Source: Chloroflexi bacterium UBA6077
Lineage (GTDB): Bacteria > Chloroflexota > UBA6077
Reading direction: 5' to 3'
DNA length: 64,000 nucleotides
Assembly (NCBI GenBank): GCA_002436065.1
Contig: DIXP01000105.1
Span: 104,092-168,091, forward strand
In this document: one piece after another, positions 47,287 through 56,122 of the stretch
Position numbering within the stretch: the first letter of the stretch is position 1
Layout: every line of letters starts with the position of its first letter
Translations under genes and position numbers: made by a program
Notes under the pieces: model-generated
The model's database searches: none
What the model was told of the DNA's origin: nothing
What the model saw: only the letters and a program-made list of their open reading frames with translations

Positions 47287-48321
47287 CTACCCTCTTCGCA
47301 TCAGCCTCCTAAACGCGTCGGATCCCTGGGCGGCAGCGTAGAGAGCCCTGCGAAGCGGCTCCGTCCACCGCCAACTCAGCGAGTTCATGACCTGATCGAG
47401 GTTCTCCCTCGTGCCGGCATGAGAAGCGGTCTCCTCCATCAGCAATTCCTGGGTTTGCTTGTGTACCCTGATCTCATCACTCAGCAGTTCCCTCGTGTGC
47501 TGGTGGGACTCAGTCTCGTTGAGCAACAGTTCGCGAGTCTCCTGGTGGAGGCGCGTCTCCCGGCTCAACTGAAGCTGAATGGGAACGAGTGATGCAGGCA
47601 TGGAGCGCCTCTCCTTGCTCCTGTCCCTGCCAGAATGGACCGGCCATTCGTGGAATTCCGAGTTGTAGTTGTCCAGCAGCAGCCTCTTCGGTGCGCATCC
47701 GGTGGCACTACAGCAGAAATTGAACGACAACTGGTCGCGACGAGAGTAACGGTAGACGTGAGATAACCAGAGGCTAAGGGTCTCCTGCAACTCAAGGTTC
47801 CCATGGCGGCGAAACAGCATGCCGCACCAGTACGGTATCTCTTCCAGAACGGCAGGGGCAATCAGCGCATAATGGTTTAGTTGCTCGAAGACCCTGTTAG
47901 GGTCATCAAGACCGAGCCTGACGACCTCAAGAAACTCATCAAGCAGCGTCTGTCGGTAGCTATGGGATGGGAGGGCAAAGTCGCAATCCGACAACTGCTG
48001 TCTCAGCATGACCTCGGGAGGCTTCTTCAAGACCACGGAGTTGTCGATGTACAGAGAGGCCCCATACTCTGGAAGGAACCTATCCGGAAGCATCTTGTAC
48101 ACCCTCTGGCTTCGAGAGGGGTCCATGGGGAAGATCGGATCCACCAGAACAATGTCCCACGTTTCACTCTTCAAACTCGAGTCATCGGTGAAGCAGATGA
48201 AACGGAGATCCGATTCTTGTCGTATTGGCTGCTCGTTCAGCGCTTCGTATTCGCCAAACAGGGCCGTGTAGACGCAGGCCAGCTCAGTCGTCTGACCTTG
48301 ATGCGGCATGTTGTTGATCAT
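47287..48321 (-). CDS. DUF616-type glycosyltransferase with coiled-coil tail
   Basis: A 344-residue protein. Residues about 15-225 resemble DUF616 (TOD1/MUCI70-like) transferases: ACVYTALFGEYEAL, FICFTDDSSLKSETWDI, RSQRVYKMLPDRFLPEY and SLYIDNSVVLKKPPEVML. Residues about 245-320 are a repeated coiled coil with units such as HQETRELLLNETESHQ and HTRELLSDEIRVHKQ, in steps of about 14 residues. The C-terminus is basic. The coil may mediate oligomerisation or attach the enzyme to a partner. Donor and acceptor are unknown. Confidence 0.75.
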   Translation of the reverse strand: MINNMPHQGQTTELACVYTALFGEYEALNEQPIRQESDLRFICFTDDSSLKSETWDIVLVDPIFPMDPSRSQRVYKMLPDRFLPEYGASLYIDNSVVLKKPPEVMLRQQLSDCDFALPSHSYRQTLLDEFLEVVRLGLDDPNRVFEQLNHYALIAPAVLEEIPYWCGMLFRRHGNLELQETLSLWLSHVYRYSRRDQLSFNFCCSATGCAPKRLLLDNYNSEFHEWPVHSGRDRSKERRSMPASLVPIQLQLSRETRLHQETRELLLNETESHQHTRELLSDEIRVHKQTQELLMEETASHAGTRENLDQVMNSLSWRWTEPLRRALYAAAQGSDAFRRLMRRG

Positions 48322-48575
48322 AATTCACGACAGCTAGAATCACACCAAAATAGACAGGCAGCGATAGGAAGGTTGTACTTGCGTTCCGTTCACGGGGATC
48401 GGCACATGAGAGCGAGTTGAGCATACAAGCTATCGGAGCCGATGGATCCTCGTCGATATTAGCACATCCAGCCGCACCAAATACCCCCAGACTACAACAA
48501 CTGCTCTGCCTGGAGGATATGGTTCCACAGTGCTATACTCTCGCCAGTTATCAGCAGTATTGTCAGGTGTAGTCC

Positions 48576-49289
48576 TTGTCCAGACCTTACGTCACTCTCG
48601 TACTCCCCGCGTACAACGAGGCCCTGCGCATCGCGCAAACCGTTGGCGAGGCGCAGACCTACTTCGAGCAGCGAGGCCACAGCTACGAGATCATCGTCTC
48701 AGCCGAGGGCAACGATGGGACCCGCGAACTTGTAGCAGCCATGGCGAGTGCTGATCCCAGACTGAAAGTGACCGGCACGGTGGAACGCCGTGGCAAGGGT
48801 TACGGCATCCGCCAGGGAGTCGCCATGGCAGAGGGGGGGGTCATCGGCTTCACGGACGCGGACAACAAGACTCCGATCGAAGAGTTCGACAAGGTAGTCC
48901 CTTGGTTGCGCGATGGGCACGATCTGGTGATCGGCTCACGGCGCCACCAGGATGCCAGGATCCTCAAGGCGCAGCCGCTGTACCGCCAAATCGGGTCCAA
49001 GGGCTTCGCCCTCGTCATGCACGCCGTGGTCGGGCTCCACGACATCAACGACACACAGTGCGGCTTCAAGTTCTTCCAGCGGGAAGTGGCCATCGACCTG
49101 TTCCAGCGACAGAAGATAGACGGCTATATGTTCGACGTCGAGATTCTCCACCTAGCCCGAAAGCGAGGCTATCGCATCGCGCAGGTGCCGGTACGGTGGC
49201 GCAACGACGGGGACAGTCGCCTTCAACTGGTCGCTGGCAACCTGCGCAATCTACGCGACATTTTCCGCATTAGACTATCATCCTCGTAG
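48576..49289 (+). CDS. GT2 polyprenyl-phosphate sugar transferase (DPM1/ALG5-like)
   Basis: A 237-residue single-domain GT2 protein: VTLVLPAYNEALRIAQTV at the N-terminus, GFTDADNKTPIEEFDKV near 90 with the metal-binding DAD, and QCGFKFFQREVA as the family's distal signature. Lacking membrane helices, it resembles dolichyl-phosphate mannose/glucose synthases. It sits 17 bases before the GT39-like gene at 49307, so it may make that enzyme's donor. The TTG at 48576 is the only start before the first motif. A TATACT box lies at 48534. Confidence 0.88.
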   Translation: MSRPYVTLVLPAYNEALRIAQTVGEAQTYFEQRGHSYEIIVSAEGNDGTRELVAAMASADPRLKVTGTVERRGKGYGIRQGVAMAEGGVIGFTDADNKTPIEEFDKVVPWLRDGHDLVIGSRRHQDARILKAQPLYRQIGSKGFALVMHAVVGLHDINDTQCGFKFFQREVAIDLFQRQKIDGYMFDVEILHLARKRGYRIAQVPVRWRNDGDSRLQLVAGNLRNLRDIFRIRLSSS

Positions 49290-49306
49290 CTTCGGGAAAC
49301 TGATCG

Positions 49307-51397
49307 TTGCCTGCCAGCTTACTGTCATCCCCGCCTACCCATGGTACCGCGGATGGTCGCGCTACCCCGGATCATCCGCGACCAGTGTTACTGCTGCTCG
49401 CTTCAATCGCGGGTGGACTCACGGCGGCCGTAACCATCGGTGGCCGCACCACCATCACTTCGGTTAGCCTTATCTGGCTAGCAACCCTGCTGCTGGGGTC
49501 TTCTCTGCTGATAGCGTGGGGACTTCTGTTCGCTCGTCATCTGCATCGACGATGGAAGCTTACCCTGCACGGATCGTTCCGGATCGCGGCGGCTTGCCAC
49601 TCACCGCTGCTGATGGGTACCGTACTGGTCGTCGCCCTCTACTCGAACGACCTGGCAAACCACGTGTACTTCAACAGCGTCCACGGCCAAGTGCTTTTGC
49701 GTCCCCTGGTGCTCTGCGCCATCCTGGCCGTGCCTCTAGCCGCACAGCTGACCACACTGGCCATTCTCGATCGGCGACACCTTCTCGACTACATGGCAGT
49801 CGCCGCACCCATCGGGGTAGCGTTGATCCTGAGGCTATGGAGTATAGACTGGCAGCTCCCATATCTCCTCCACAATGATGAACGCGGGTACCTTAGTTCA
49901 GCCATGACGGCCTGGGCCCACGGCGATCCCAATCCCTATCGTTTCATAAATCCGAGCGTGATGTTCTATCTGGATACCGCCCTCTTCAATCTCCTGGGGG
50001 GACCGCGAGCCGAGGCGCTCAGGGTCTTCTCGGAGACGCTGGGCATCACGGTCTGGGACCCCAGGGGAATGTACTTCATAGCCCTAGCTTCCCGCTCGCT
50101 CGTGGCCCTGTCTGGCGCCGCCACGATAGCCGTGGTGTATCTTTCCACCAAGCTGCTGTTTGACCGGAAGACCGCGCTTCTCGCCAGTTGGTTCCTCGCG
50201 TTTTCCTTCCTGCACGTTCGGGATTCGCACTACGGCACCAACGACATCATGGCGACCTTCTTCGCGGCAACATCCTTCCTCTTCGCAGCCAGGCTGTACC
50301 GCTCCGGTCGGTGGAGCGACTACTGGTGGGCAGGTGTGATGGGTGGCCTCGGAACCTCGACCAAGTACAACGTCGGGCTGTTCATCTTTCCCATACTGGT
50401 GGCCCACCTTGCCGGGCAAAGGGGGAAGAGCCTGAAGTCGATCCTGACACCATTGAGCATCGCACCTCTCTTGATGAGCTACGCGGCATCGGCCCTGTTC
50501 TTCGTCGTCGGAACACCCTACAGTCTGCTGGACTGGCGAAGTTTTTCCAGCGGCTTCACGAGGCAGTTCCAGTACGGCGGCTCGGTCTGGTTCGGGCAAG
50601 AGATGGTGCCTGTCTGGTGGAAGCACCTGACCGGACTCGTCCATGGGTTCGGATTGATCCCACTCGCACTCGTGGCGATAGCCATCCTGTATCTCGCCAG
50701 ACGTGATACCGAACGGCTCATCCTGGTCATCGCGTTTCCAGCCATCTACCTGGGTTTCATGCTGACGCAACAGCTATACTTCGTCAGGTTCTCGATACCC
50801 GCGCTCCCGTTCCTGGCTATCCTGGCTGGATACGGCGCGACCCTCCTGCTCCGCCAGGTCAGCCCTCTAGTCCATCAGCGGGCATGGACCGTGGGTCTGA
50901 TGATCATCGCACTCTCTCAGACAGCAGTCTTCTCGGTGCAGGTCAACATGCTCCTGGGCACCGAGGACACACGGGTACTGGCGGATCGATGGATCTCCGA
51001 GAACATCCCGGAGGGAGGGCTGTTGCTGGTGGACGACATCTCGGACCTACGAAGAAGCCAGGGGTGGCCGAGCCGGCAGGACCTGCGTGTCGAGTTCTTT
51101 GATCCCAAGAAGGATCCAACACCATGGAAGAGCGCGCCGGACTACCCGGCGTACCTCGTCGTGACGAGCTTCGGCTACGATGGGCTTCGGCGCGGCGCGA
51201 GCGAAACGGGCGAGCTACCCGAGGCATACAGAGCCATAGATGCCAGTGGCAGTCCGGTGGCGACGTTTGTCGAGGGGAGAGGTCAGAAGCCTGTCGGCTA
51301 CTCCCAGGACGACACCTACACGCCCTTCTGGTACGTGCTCGAACGGGAGAGACCTGGACCGACGGTGCGTATCTACCGGTTCGGCAGTGACCAGTAG
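49307..51397 (+). CDS. GT39-like polytopic glycosyltransferase
   Basis: A 696-residue membrane protein. Four or five helices precede the GT39 core; the acidic motif LLHNDERGYLSSAM lies near residue 189, GDPNPYRFINPSVMFYL follows it, and LHVRDSHYGTNDIMATFF is the second signature block. The C-terminal 140 residues are soluble. It directly follows a DPM1-like gene, the expected donor-maker. Its end overlaps the convergent transaldolase gene by 25 bases. TTG at 49307 is the only plausible start nearby. Confidence 0.83.
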   Translation: MPASLLSSPPTHGTADGRATPDHPRPVLLLLASIAGGLTAAVTIGGRTTITSVSLIWLATLLLGSSLLIAWGLLFARHLHRRWKLTLHGSFRIAAACHSPLLMGTVLVVALYSNDLANHVYFNSVHGQVLLRPLVLCAILAVPLAAQLTTLAILDRRHLLDYMAVAAPIGVALILRLWSIDWQLPYLLHNDERGYLSSAMTAWAHGDPNPYRFINPSVMFYLDTALFNLLGGPRAEALRVFSETLGITVWDPRGMYFIALASRSLVALSGAATIAVVYLSTKLLFDRKTALLASWFLAFSFLHVRDSHYGTNDIMATFFAATSFLFAARLYRSGRWSDYWWAGVMGGLGTSTKYNVGLFIFPILVAHLAGQRGKSLKSILTPLSIAPLLMSYAASALFFVVGTPYSLLDWRSFSSGFTRQFQYGGSVWFGQEMVPVWWKHLTGLVHGFGLIPLALVAIAILYLARRDTERLILVIAFPAIYLGFMLTQQLYFVRFSIPALPFLAILAGYGATLLLRQVSPLVHQRAWTVGLMIIALSQTAVFSVQVNMLLGTEDTRVLADRWISENIPEGGLLLVDDISDLRRSQGWPSRQDLRVEFFDPKKDPTPWKSAPDYPAYLVVTSFGYDGLRRGASETGELPEAYRAIDASGSPVATFVEGRGQKPVGYSQDDTYTPFWYVLERERPGPTVRIYRFGSDQ

Positions 51398-52077
51398 CCA
51401 AGCTCCGCCTTGGCAGCATCGCGGAGGAACATCTGCACCGTCTCCTTGGAATAAGGGTGGACTATCATCCCCTCCAGGAGCGATGGCACCACGGTGACGA
51501 TGTGGGCGCCCGCCTCGAGCCACTCCACCACGTTCAGCACCTCTCGCGTCGAACCCACGATGATCTGCGACTTCAACCCAAACTGGTCCAGCAGCTTGCG
51601 CAGCCGTGTGATCTCGCCACAGGCGTTGTACCCCATGTTGTTGACACGGCCGCCGAAGATGGACACGTAGGTGGCACCAGCCAGGGCTGCCAGAAAGCAC
51701 TGCTGGGCGCTCATCATGGCCGTCACGTTCACCTTGACCTTGTGCTTGGTCTCAAGCTCGTGGACCACCTCAAGGTTCTCCGTCTCCCCCTCAGGCCCGT
51801 GGATGGTGACCTTCACCACCATGTTGTCGGCCCACTCAGCGATGGTCAACGCCTGCCTCAGGGCCTCCTCTCGGTCGTTGGTGGTAACCTCTATGGACAA
51901 AGGCCACGGCTTGATCACGCTTGCGATCTCCTTAGCCCTGCTCTCGATGCCACGTAACCCCCCGGTCACCCCGTCCTTCAAGAGGATGGTCGGATTGGTG
52001 GTAACGCCGCGAAGGATCCCCATGCGATGAAACCGATCGATCTCCGGCAGACTGCCGGTGTCAAGGAAGATAGGCAT
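51373..52077 (-). CDS. transaldolase (TalC-type)
   Basis: A 234-residue class I aldolase of the small transaldolase/FSA family. K89 in WADNMVVKVTI is the Schiff-base lysine; FLDTGSL, GVTTNPTIL and VNVTAMMSAQQ are family motifs. E63 (SIEVTTND) and F141 (SIFGGRV) correspond to residues that are Glu and Phe in true transaldolases but Gln and Tyr in fructose-6-phosphate aldolase, favouring transaldolase. It ends the heptose operon and could make sedoheptulose 7-phosphate, the substrate of the GmhA encoded nearby; that role is inference. Confidence 0.87.
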   Translation of the reverse strand: MPIFLDTGSLPEIDRFHRMGILRGVTTNPTILLKDGVTGGLRGIESRAKEIASVIKPWPLSIEVTTNDREEALRQALTIAEWADNMVVKVTIHGPEGETENLEVVHELETKHKVKVNVTAMMSAQQCFLAALAGATYVSIFGGRVNNMGYNACGEITRLRKLLDQFGLKSQIIVGSTREVLNVVEWLEAGAHIVTVVPSLLEGMIVHPYSKETVQMFLRDAAKAELGYWSLPNR

Positions 52078-52144
52078 CTCCAGGCCTCCACTAGCTCTCG
52101 CCCAACTGGGCCTTGTGATGTTGATTGCGTCGATGATGAAGGGG

Positions 52145-52759
52145 TTAGGGTTGACCTAATCGAGATTGGATCAGCCGCACCGCCGATAGCAGGTCTGGCG
52201 CCAGCAGGTCAGGAAAGGCATTTTGATCGCTCATTAGGTGGCATGAATCGCATCGGAGGGTTCCCAGGAGGACTGTGGTGCAGCCGACCGATCGCCCAGC
52301 CTGAATGTCGGTCAGGCCGTCCCCCACCATGAACGAACGGTCGAGGTCGATCCCTATGGCCTCGGTGGCCTGGCGCAGCAAACCAGACTTCGGCTTCCTG
52401 CAGGAACAGATCCCTCGGTACTGCTCCAGGGTAGCTTCTGGATGGTGCAGGCAGTAGTATACGCCATCCAGCCGTGCCCCGCTCTCGGCCAACTCGCGCT
52501 CCATCCTAGCCGTCGTCGACTCCAGGAGGGCCATCGTGCTCTTCCCCTTGGCAACTCCAGGCTGGTTTGAGACGACCACCGCCAGCAGGCCCATCTCGTT
52601 GATAAGTCTGACGGCCTCACCAACGTTGGGAAGAAGCTGGAACTGATCCGGGTTTTGTGGGGAATCGATTAGACCGTGTTCGGTGTCGTAGACCATAGCG
52701 TTGATCACGCCATCCCGGTCTAGAAAGACGGCCCGCCGAAGAGCACCTGCGGCTTTCAC
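52145..52759 (-). CDS. gmhB: D-glycero-D-manno-heptose 1,7-bisphosphate 7-phosphatase
   Basis: A 204-residue HAD phosphatase. VFLDRDGVIN is the DxD motif I; VVSNQPGVAKG is motif II; CRKPKSGLL and MVGDGLTDIQAG are motifs III and IV. The zinc-binding Cys/His set of GmhB is present in YYCLHHPEATLEQ and GICSCRKP. The GTG at 52759 overlaps the stop of gmhA as GTGA; the longer frame to 52822 is shadow of that gene. It would remove the C7 phosphate before guanylylation by the HddC-like enzyme. Confidence 0.9.
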   Translation of the reverse strand: MKAAGALRRAVFLDRDGVINAMVYDTEHGLIDSPQNPDQFQLLPNVGEAVRLINEMGLLAVVVSNQPGVAKGKSTMALLESTTARMERELAESGARLDGVYYCLHHPEATLEQYRGICSCRKPKSGLLRQATEAIGIDLDRSFMVGDGLTDIQAGRSVGCTTVLLGTLRCDSCHLMSDQNAFPDLLAPDLLSAVRLIQSRLGQP

Positions 52760-53352
52760 TTCATCGATTCCCACTTCATGGCCGATCTCTGCACCTCTGG
52801 ATGGGAAACCAGGAGATGCCACACCACAGCCTGGAAGGACTCCGCGTGGGGGGTGACCGTCTCAGGGCTGATGGGCGGGATGATCACACAGCAATCCGCC
52901 ACCTTCGCGGTGTAGCCTCCGTCCCGGCCGACGACCCCGCAGATGCGACATCCAACCTCGCGCCCATGCTGGAGTGCGCGGACCAGGTTGGGGCTGATGT
53001 TCCGTTCCAGATCCCCGCCGCCCACCGAGAACACGAAAAGCATGTCGTTCGCATCTAGGCGGCTGCCCCTCAGCCAGTCTACGAAAATGGAATCCCAACC
53101 GTTGTCGTTGGCGCGAGCCGTGAGTTCCGACACATTGTCGGCGGGGGTATATGCCTCGATACCGGCGATCTTCCGGAAATCGTTGACCGCGTGGGAGGCA
53201 TTCGCCGCGCTCCCCCCTACCCCCAGGAAAAACAGCCGGCCGCCACGATCCCTCAACTCCACAAGCAGCCTGACCATCCGGTCCAATGTGGCAACATCCA
53301 ACGACGATAGAATGCGTTTCGCCTCATCGATGTACGAAAGGATATAGGACAT
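52756..53352 (-). CDS. gmhA: phosphoheptose isomerase (SIS domain)
   Basis: A 198-residue SIS-domain protein that isomerises sedoheptulose 7-phosphate to D-glycero-D-manno-heptose 7-phosphate. FFLGVGGSAANASHAVNDF is the sugar-phosphate loop near residue 42-60; MLFVFSVGGGDLERNISPN is the second SIS signature; HAESFQAVVWHLLV carries the conserved Glu/His end region. It is flanked by HddC- and GmhB-type genes of the same pathway, and its stop overlaps the gmhB start. Confidence 0.9.
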   Translation of the reverse strand: MSYILSYIDEAKRILSSLDVATLDRMVRLLVELRDRGGRLFFLGVGGSAANASHAVNDFRKIAGIEAYTPADNVSELTARANDNGWDSIFVDWLRGSRLDANDMLFVFSVGGGDLERNISPNLVRALQHGREVGCRICGVVGRDGGYTAKVADCCVIIPPISPETVTPHAESFQAVVWHLLVSHPEVQRSAMKWESMK

Positions 53353-53379
53353 AATTGCCCTCCAATGCGATCAGTCCCT

Positions 53380-54087
53380 TCAGAAGAGGTTCCTGGAAGA
53401 AAGGTATCGGCTCGTCTCAGCGAGGCCCTCGGGTGAGCCGATCTCGTAGAAGCGATCCGCCACCTCGTACGCAGCCAACTGACCATTGGACAACAAGTCC
53501 TGGTATACCTGTGCGAGATCAAGCGGGTCGTCTGCCGAGTAGCGGTCCAGGGCAGCGACCTTGAGCGCTCCAAGGCCATAGTCGATGTGTCGCATCTCGT
53601 GGGTGGAGTCTCGCTTGTCGTAGCGAAGGATCCTGCCGTCCCGGAACAGGACGTTGGAGCGGTCGAAGGCTCCGTCGTTGCGAAACACGGTCATCAGCCC
53701 CTGAAGCTTGCTGTCGGTGAAGGCTCGCGCCACGGCAGCATAGTCGCACTCCAGGTAGGAATCGCCGTAGAGCACGAGGAAAGCCTCGCCCAGGAGCGGC
53801 AGAGCCCTCTTGAGGGCACCGCCGGTACCCAGCAGCCTCGGGCCGTCGTAGCAGTACCGCAAACGCGCCCCCCAGCGGCTCCCATCCCCCAGACATGCCT
53901 CCACCTGCTCCCCGCGATACCCCAGGCAGAACACGATGTCCTCTAACCCATGGGAGCGGAGCAGCTCCACCTGGTGCTCGACGAAGGGCTTCCCAGCCAC
54001 CTCCACCAGCGCCTTGGGGATGCTCTCTGTGATGGGCCGGAGCCTCGTGGCCAGCCCTCCGGCGAGAATGGCTACTGGGAGGCTCAT
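53380..54087 (-). CDS. hddC: D-glycero-alpha-D-manno-heptose 1-phosphate guanylyltransferase (HddC-like)
   Basis: A 235-residue nucleotidyltransferase. AILAGGLATRLRPITESIPKAL is cut here to its core: GG-x-A-TRLRP at residues 9-18 and PKAL, the nucleotide-binding signature; LVLYGDSYLECDY has the metal-binding Asp; RHIDYGLGALK follows. The family also contains glucose/mannose-1-phosphate transferases, so assignment to heptose rests on neighbours HddA, GmhA and GmhB. The ATG overlaps the kinase stop by four bases. The gap to gmhA is 27 bases. Confidence 0.82.
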   Translation of the reverse strand: MSLPVAILAGGLATRLRPITESIPKALVEVAGKPFVEHQVELLRSHGLEDIVFCLGYRGEQVEACLGDGSRWGARLRYCYDGPRLLGTGGALKRALPLLGEAFLVLYGDSYLECDYAAVARAFTDSKLQGLMTVFRNDGAFDRSNVLFRDGRILRYDKRDSTHEMRHIDYGLGALKVAALDRYSADDPLDLAQVYQDLLSNGQLAAYEVADRFYEIGSPEGLAETSRYLSSRNLF

Positions 54088-55064
54088 GCCAGCATCAGCT
54101 TGGTGCCCTCCAGGTCAAACCGGAAGCGCACCTCCTCCAGCCCGATTCCAGCCATGGCCTGCCTCAGCTTCCCTCGGTCACTAGCGTAGAACATCAGGAA
54201 ACCGCCGCCGCCAGCCCCCACCAGCTTGCCGCCGAGGGCGCCGTTGGCCCTACCTAGCCGGTACCACTCGTCGATCTTCGGATTGGAGATGTCCGGGGAG
54301 CGCAGCCTCTTGTGCTCCCAGTGCTCGTCCATGATCTCGCCAAAAAGCGTCAACTCGCCATCCTGAAGTGCCTGCCGGCTACGGAGACCCAACTCCTTCA
54401 CGTAGTGCAGGTTCTCGATCATCTCCTGGTCGGACTGCCAGCTCCGGGTATCCTGGTCTTTCAGGATGCTCCCCGCGCTCCGGCTGAAGCCGGTGAAGAA
54501 CAGCAGGAGATTGTCCTCCAGTTCGTACAGCGTATCCATGCTGATGTGGAGCGACGAAGCCTCCACACAGCCGTTCTGGTGGAAGTCGAAGCAGGTGATT
54601 CCACCATAGGCGGCAATATACTGGTCCTGCTTTCCGATCGGCTCGCCCAGGATGTCGATCTCGACCCTGCAGGCCAGTTCAGCCAGTTCGTTGGGGTGGA
54701 TCATCCGACGGCGATGGGCGTGAAGCGCCTTCAGCAAGGCCGTGGTGAAGCTTCCGGATGATCCAAGACCGGTACCCGCCGGGATATCGGCCAGGGTCGT
54801 TATCTCTACCTGGGGGGTCTTGAAGTCCAGCAACCTGAGAGACTCCCGGATGATTGGGTGCTGCACCTCATCGATGGTGTCCACCCGCTCCAGCTTGGAG
54901 TACTTCAGGAAAACTCCAGGGGTGAACGGTCGCATAACGGTGACGTAGACGTACTTGTCGATAGCTGCCGAGATGAGGAAGCCGCCGTGGTCGCGGTAGT
55001 AGGAGGGCAGATCGGTGCCGCCCCCTCCCAGCGTCACCCTCAAAGGGCTACGCGCTATGATCAT
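54084..55064 (-). CDS. hddA: D-glycero-alpha-D-manno-heptose 7-phosphate kinase (GHMP family)
   Basis: A 326-residue GHMP kinase. MIIARSPLRVTLGGGGTDLP at the start is the HddA-type N-terminus; IPAGTGLGSSGSFTTALL near residue 100 is the ATP-binding Pro-x3-Gly-Leu-x-Ser-Ser motif; GGKLVGAGGGGFLMFY near 286 is motif 3. The ATG at 55064 is chosen since the upstream 19 codons (to 55121) overlap the previous gene and have no family match. It phosphorylates C1 of the heptose 7-phosphate, which separates the GDP route from the ADP-heptose route. Confidence 0.88.
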   Translation of the reverse strand: MIIARSPLRVTLGGGGTDLPSYYRDHGGFLISAAIDKYVYVTVMRPFTPGVFLKYSKLERVDTIDEVQHPIIRESLRLLDFKTPQVEITTLADIPAGTGLGSSGSFTTALLKALHAHRRRMIHPNELAELACRVEIDILGEPIGKQDQYIAAYGGITCFDFHQNGCVEASSLHISMDTLYELEDNLLLFFTGFSRSAGSILKDQDTRSWQSDQEMIENLHYVKELGLRSRQALQDGELTLFGEIMDEHWEHKRLRSPDISNPKIDEWYRLGRANGALGGKLVGAGGGGFLMFYASDRGKLRQAMAGIGLEEVRFRFDLEGTKLMLA

Positions 55065-56049
55065 ATCCAGACTCCCGATAGATGCTCTCGACGATGGTGA
55101 GGGCCGCCATGGCATCGGCAAGGCTGGCAGACGGGGTCCTGCTCATCCGTATGTCCTCAAGAAACTCCTCGAACTCCAACTCCCAGGAGTTGTCCCCCAT
55201 GGGGTACTCCCAGATGGTGGTCTCCGGCGGTCCCATCTTGGGGAGCATCCGGTAGTAGGCAAGCCTCTCCACACCGTAGCTGCCACCCAACCCCTCCACG
55301 TGGAGCTTCGCATCGCGGCCGTAGATCTCCAGTGAGAAGAGGTTCTTCCATTCGGTGCAGCTCACATGCAGGAACGCTGACCTTTGCTGGGGCGTCTCGA
55401 GCAGCATGAACGCGTTATCGTCCACCGGCATGTCCCAGTAGTAGGTGCGGGCGCTGCCCATGACCTTGCAGAAGTCCCCCAGGAACCAGCGGGCCAGGTC
55501 GATCAGGTGAACACCCTGGTCGATCAATTCACCGCCGCCTGATAGGGCCGGATTGGCGCGCCATTCCTTCTCGTAGCCGATTCGGCCGCCGTGTCCATAT
55601 CGTCCCCGCACGAACATCATCTCGCCGAGCACGCCGGCCGAGAACAGCTCGTGGGCCTTCCGCAGGGCCGGATGGTAGCGGTGGTTGAAACCCACCCGCA
55701 CCAACCTGTCCGCCGACCTTGCCGCATCGACTACGGACCCGAGTTCACGAGTGTTCCGCGCCGCAGGCTTCTCGATGAGAACGTGCTTCCCCGCCTCCAG
55801 GGCGGCGATGGCCACTTCGGCAAGGGCATCGTTGGTCGTCGAGACGACTACGACGGCCACGTCCGCCCGCCCAACGGCATCCCGCCAATCCGCCACCGCC
55901 ACGGAGCCGGCCACGGTCGCGGCGAGAGCGTGCGCTCGCTTCGGCACCAGATCGGCGCAAGCCACCAGTCGCGCGCTTCTCAGCGCCCTTGCGCGCTTCT
56001 GGCCAATCAGGCCGCAGCCTACAAGGGCAACTCCCAAGCTCTCAACCAT
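55048..56049 (-). CDS. Gfo/Idh/MocA family oxidoreductase
   Basis: A 333-residue NAD(P)-dependent sugar oxidoreductase. VALVGCGLIGQKRARAL near residue 8 is the dinucleotide-binding motif; GKHVLIEKPAARNTRE has the EKP signature near 92; GGGELIDQGVHLIDLARWF near 167 is the active-site block with the Lys/His/Asp set. It may oxidise or reduce a nucleotide-linked sugar such as a heptose derivative; the substrate is open. The ATG at 56049 lies inside a heptamer repeat block; a TTG one codon earlier is possible. The stop overlaps hddA by 17 bases. Confidence 0.87.
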   Translation of the reverse strand: MVESLGVALVGCGLIGQKRARALRSARLVACADLVPKRAHALAATVAGSVAVADWRDAVGRADVAVVVVSTTNDALAEVAIAALEAGKHVLIEKPAARNTRELGSVVDAARSADRLVRVGFNHRYHPALRKAHELFSAGVLGEMMFVRGRYGHGGRIGYEKEWRANPALSGGGELIDQGVHLIDLARWFLGDFCKVMGSARTYYWDMPVDDNAFMLLETPQQRSAFLHVSCTEWKNLFSLEIYGRDAKLHVEGLGGSYGVERLAYYRMLPKMGPPETTIWEYPMGDNSWELEFEEFLEDIRMSRTPSASLADAMAALTIVESIYRESGYDHSA

Positions 56050-56080
56050 CAACTCTCAACCATGCACTTTCCACCCTAAC
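56025..56080 (+). repeat. heptamer-phased repeat at the Gfo/Idh start
   Basis: The plus strand reads in 7-base steps (CTCAACC, ATCAACT, CTCAACC, ATGCACT, TTCCACC, CTAACCA). On the minus strand ATGGTTGAGAG occurs twice, 14 bases apart; the second copy holds the chosen ATG start and the first gives an ATG that stops four codons on. Confidence 0.65.
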
Positions 56081-56122
56081 CACAACAACGGGCGCAATGC
56101 AAAGCCGTTTCAACTACGGCTT

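Noticed and set aside
51373..52077. Fructose-6-phosphate aldolase call
   Set aside because: The positions usually Gln and Tyr in that enzyme are Glu63 and Phe141 here, the transaldolase pattern.
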